DNA of 34,188 nucleotides from Planctomycetia bacterium (GTDB lineage Bacteria > Planctomycetota > Phycisphaerae > Phycisphaerales > SM1A02), in contig SXOD01000055.1 of assembly GCA_005776885.1 (NCBI GenBank), forward strand, positions 1 to 34,188, in the 5' to 3' direction. Below the pieces are notes generated by a model that saw only the letters and a list, made by a program, of their open reading frames with translations, was not told the origin of the DNA and searched no databases. A program made the position numbers and the translations under genes. Below are positions 32,015 to 34,188 of this stretch, piece by piece. Numbering within the stretch: the stretch's first letter is position 1; every line of letters begins with the position of its first letter.

Positions 32015-33289
32015 ATGACCAACCATGGCATTCGAGTCCGTCTGTGGGTCGCTGCGCATCTCTCGCTGGTGGGCGCGATTGGATCGATGTCGCATTCCGG
32101 GTGTGCGCAGGCGCCCGCCGAGAGTGCGCCGACGGCCGTCGCGGCTGCGCCCGGGCAAGTGGCATCGGACGATCCCTTCGGGAAGGATGCGGGCGTCATC
32201 AAGTACGGCCGTGCATCAGTCCCCGCCAAGGCAGCGGGATCGATCCGGCTGGCGGCGTACAACGTCGAAAACCTCTTCGATGACAAGGACGACCCGACAC
32301 TCTCGGGGCGCTACGACGACCTGGGGCTGACGACGACCGACGGCCAGTGCCGAAACGTCGCTGCGGCGATCAAGGCCTTGGACGCTGACGTCATGATCCT
32401 GGAGGAAGTGGAGAGCGAGGAGGCCCTTCGCTGGTTCCGGGACACGTACCTCAAGGATCTTGGCTACGACCACATCAAGTCCTTTGATGCCGGGTACGAG
32501 CGGGGAGTGGAGCAATCGGTCCTGTCGCGGTTCCCGATCAAGGACGCGAAGGTGTTCGCGGGTGAGCGGATCGACGACATGGCGGCACGCAGGGTCGGCG
32601 GAGGGTGGACGGCGGCCCGCGCGGGCCACGAGCCCGACCTGTTCGGCCGCAACCCCATTCGCGCGGTGATCGATGGGCCCGGCGACTACGAGCTCATCCT
32701 CTATGGCGTCCACCTGAAGGCGGGCGGTGGCGACGACTCCGCCGCACAGCGCGAGGCTGAGTCGCTGCAAGTGCGGGAATTCGTGAAGGCCGACTTGGCT
32801 GCCAATCCGAATGCCAATGTGGCCGTGTTGGGCGACTTCAATGCGACGCCGCTCCAGCGGGCCTACGCACTGCAGCTGAAGGGCAATGCCGAGAAGGGCG
32901 ACGGGGCGGGCGTTGGCATCGGGGCCTACGACTTTCGAGATCGCACCCGCCCGATGGACGAGTACCGCACGCACGTGTCGGCAAGGACCATCGACTACAT
33001 CGTGATGTCGGAGGGACTGGCGGCCGATGCCGTGGAAGGCACGTTTGTCGTCTTGGGAACGCCATTCCCCGGAGAGGAGCAGCAGAAGCGCGTGCTGGCG
33101 TGGATCAAGAAGGGGTACCCGCGTGGGGAAGAGCCGGTCCGGCACCCCCAGCAGGCGAGCGACCATTATCCCATCGCGATCGACCTCGATCCGAGCAAGG
33201 ATGTGCCGGTCGCACTGGCTCCGGCTGGATCGACCGCTTCGCCAGAGTCAGGTCCGACGCCCGCCGTGCCGCCAAAGGCCGCTGACTGA
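32015..33289 (+). CDS. secreted endonuclease/exonuclease/phosphatase-family protein
   Basis: A 424-residue exported enzyme of the EEP (DNase I-like) fold, which includes nucleases and phosphodiesterases. Metal and catalytic motifs are visible: AAYNVENLFDD, ILEEVES (metal Glu), YGVHLKAG, VAVLGDFNATP, and the C-terminal SDHYPI (catalytic His). The N terminus is a signal sequence (hydrophobic VAAHLSLVGAIG) with a Cys at HSGC that is a poor lipobox, so it is either a lipoprotein or a periplasmic protein. The C terminus is Pro/Ala-rich and probably unstructured. It could scavenge phosphate or nucleotides outside the cell, but the substrate cannot be deduced. It is divergent from the ABC exporter. 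Confidence 0.87.
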   Translation: MTNHGIRVRLWVAAHLSLVGAIGSMSHSGCAQAPAESAPTAVAAAPGQVASDDPFGKDAGVIKYGRASVPAKAAGSIRLAAYNVENLFDDKDDPTLSGRYDDLGLTTTDGQCRNVAAAIKALDADVMILEEVESEEALRWFRDTYLKDLGYDHIKSFDAGYERGVEQSVLSRFPIKDAKVFAGERIDDMAARRVGGGWTAARAGHEPDLFGRNPIRAVIDGPGDYELILYGVHLKAGGGDDSAAQREAESLQVREFVKADLAANPNANVAVLGDFNATPLQRAYALQLKGNAEKGDGAGVGIGAYDFRDRTRPMDEYRTHVSARTIDYIVMSEGLAADAVEGTFVVLGTPFPGEEQQKRVLAWIKKGYPRGEEPVRHPQQASDHYPIAIDLDPSKDVPVALAPAGSTASPESGPTPAVPPKAAD

Positions 33290-33313
33290 TACTGCTGGCC
33301 CGACGGTCACGCG

Positions 33314-34188
33314 TCAGCGGACGGCCCGCTCGTCCAGCAGCCGCATCGCTTCCATCACGTCCTTGTCGCCACGGCCGCTTCCGTTGATCACGACGTGTGC
33401 GTCGCGCGGCAATCGAGCCGCTTCCCGCAGCGCGGCGGCAATCGCGTGGGATGTCTCCAGGGCGGGGAGGATGCCTTCCAGGCGCGCCATCGCGCCGAAG
33501 GCGTCCAGGGCCTCGTCGTCGGTGACGCTGGTGTAGGTGACTCGACCGGAATCGCGCCAGGCGGCGTGTTCCGGACCGACCCCCGGGTAGTCAAGCCCGG
33601 CGCTGCACGAGTGGACCGGTGCGGTCTGGCCTTCGTCATCCTGCAGCACGTAGGTGCGGCAACCGTGGAGGACGCCGGGTGCCCCACGGCACAGCGTGGC
33701 GGCATGGTCGCCAGTCGTCGGACCGCGGCCACCCGCTTCGACGCCGAGCAATCGCACGCTGGCATCCAACTCAAACCCGGCAAAGATGCCGGCTGCGTTT
33801 GATCCACCGCCCACACACGCGACCACGAGCGTTGGCAGCCCGCCGAGCCGATCCAGGCACTGCGCGCGGCATTCGTCGCCAATCACGCGCTGGAAGTCGC
33901 GCACCATGGTCGGGAATGGATGCGGCCCCACCACGCTGCCAAGGACGTAGTGAGTCTCGCCCACCGAGGCCATCCAGTCGCGCATCGCCTCGTTGGTGGC
34001 GTCCTTGAGCGTGCGGGAGCCCGTGGTGACCTCGTTCACGGTCGCGCCCAGGAGCCGCATCCGGAAGACGTTGAGCGATTGCCGTCGCACGTCTTCGGCG
34101 CCCATGTAGATCTCGCAGGGGAGCCCGAAGTGCGCACAGGCCGTGGCGGTGGCCACGCCATGCTGCCCCGCACCCGTCGCCGCGATGA
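33314..34188 (-). CDS. trpB: tryptophan synthase beta chain, C-terminal part
   Basis: The visible 291 residues belong to the PLP enzyme that joins indole and serine to make tryptophan; the N terminus, with the PLP-binding lysine, lies beyond the right edge. Visible: [56 protein letters not shown], the phosphate-binding [12 protein letters not shown], the [12 protein letters not shown] segment and the C-terminal SGRGDKDV, all typical of TrpB1-type enzymes. The gene is convergent with the EEP gene, with 24 nt between stop codons. A tryptophan-degrading gene (kynA) lies 3.3 kb away in the same window without obvious linkage. Confidence 0.95.
   Translation of the reverse strand, partial: IAATGAGQHGVATATACAHFGLPCEIYMGAEDVRRQSLNVFRMRLLGATVNEVTTGSRTLKDATNEAMRDWMASVGETHYVLGSVVGPHPFPTMVRDFQRVIGDECRAQCLDRLGGLPTLVVACVGGGSNAAGIFAGFELDASVRLLGVEAGGRGPTTGDHAATLCRGAPGVLHGCRTYVLQDDEGQTAPVHSCSAGLDYPGVGPEHAAWRDSGRVTYTSVTDDEALDAFGAMARLEGILPALETSHAIAAALREAARLPRDAHVVINGSGRGDKDVMEAMRLLDERAVR

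Noticed and set aside
33279-33320. Inverted repeat CCGCTGAC/GTCAGCGG between the EEP and trpB genes
   Set aside because: The 8-bp arms are 26 nt apart and lie in the two coding ends; no T tract, so it is weak as a terminator.

Overview
This 34.2 kb window is compact, GC-rich bacterial chromosome with very little intergenic space and no phage, insertion sequence, CRISPR or tRNA gene that I can see. The best guess for the host is a planctomycete of the Phycisphaerae type. The grounds are a secreted protease that ends in the two-repeat dockerin/EF-hand tail (GDTNGDGRVDG...) common in that group, a ResB-CcsA fusion for cytochrome c maturation, lipopolysaccharide genes (kdsC, lptB, an LptC/OstA-like giant, a lipid A acyltransferase), and weak or absent Shine-Dalgarno sequences. 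This placement is inference, not proof.

Layout, left to right. 1-1832: 3' part of scoB (CoA transferase) divergent from an ALDH7-type aldehyde dehydrogenase. 1833-1942: a long perfect hairpin between convergent genes. 1943-4048 (minus): secreted cyclophilin, unknown gene, pyrophosphatase, tightly packed. 4122-8312: ResB-CcsA fusion. 8362-10701 (minus): 2-hydroxyacid dehydrogenase (SerA-like) then enolase. 10892-12466: secreted subtilase-like protein with dockerin tail. 12526-14298: two-domain iron-type ABC permease. 14355-19589: nuoD, nuoE, a 70-residue unknown, nuoF, ybeY, corC-like gene, most junctions overlapping. 19550-20284 (minus): lptB, divergent from a PEGA lipoprotein (20317-20766). 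20767-21131: the only long gene-free stretch; it holds a candidate structured RNA with a strong intrinsic terminator. 21132-24682: a small unknown gene, then (minus) a coiled-coil membrane protein, LpxL-like acyltransferase, response regulator and small unknown. 24813-29228: rpsT, CPBP protease, kdsC, giant LptC/OstA-like protein. 29225-31973 (minus): MsbA-like ABC exporter and tryptophan 2,3-dioxygenase. 32015-33289: EEP nuclease/phosphatase. 33314-34188 (minus): trpB, cut by the window end.

Two themes stand out. First, envelope biogenesis: kdsC, LptC/OstA-like, lptB, LpxL-like and MsbA-like genes lie within 12.5 kb but in separate transcription units, which implies a lipopolysaccharide outer membrane. 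Second, most genes that begin a transcription unit have a TAnnnT hexamer ending exactly 6 or 9 nt before the start codon, often in divergent gaps of only 32-41 nt. This looks like a genome-wide habit of leaderless or near-leaderless transcription. I did not find a clear-cut novel defence or mobile system; the most interesting unexplained elements are the promoter architecture, the structured RNA at about 20849-21011, the 24-bp hairpin at 1876-1928 and the small gene inside the nuo cluster.
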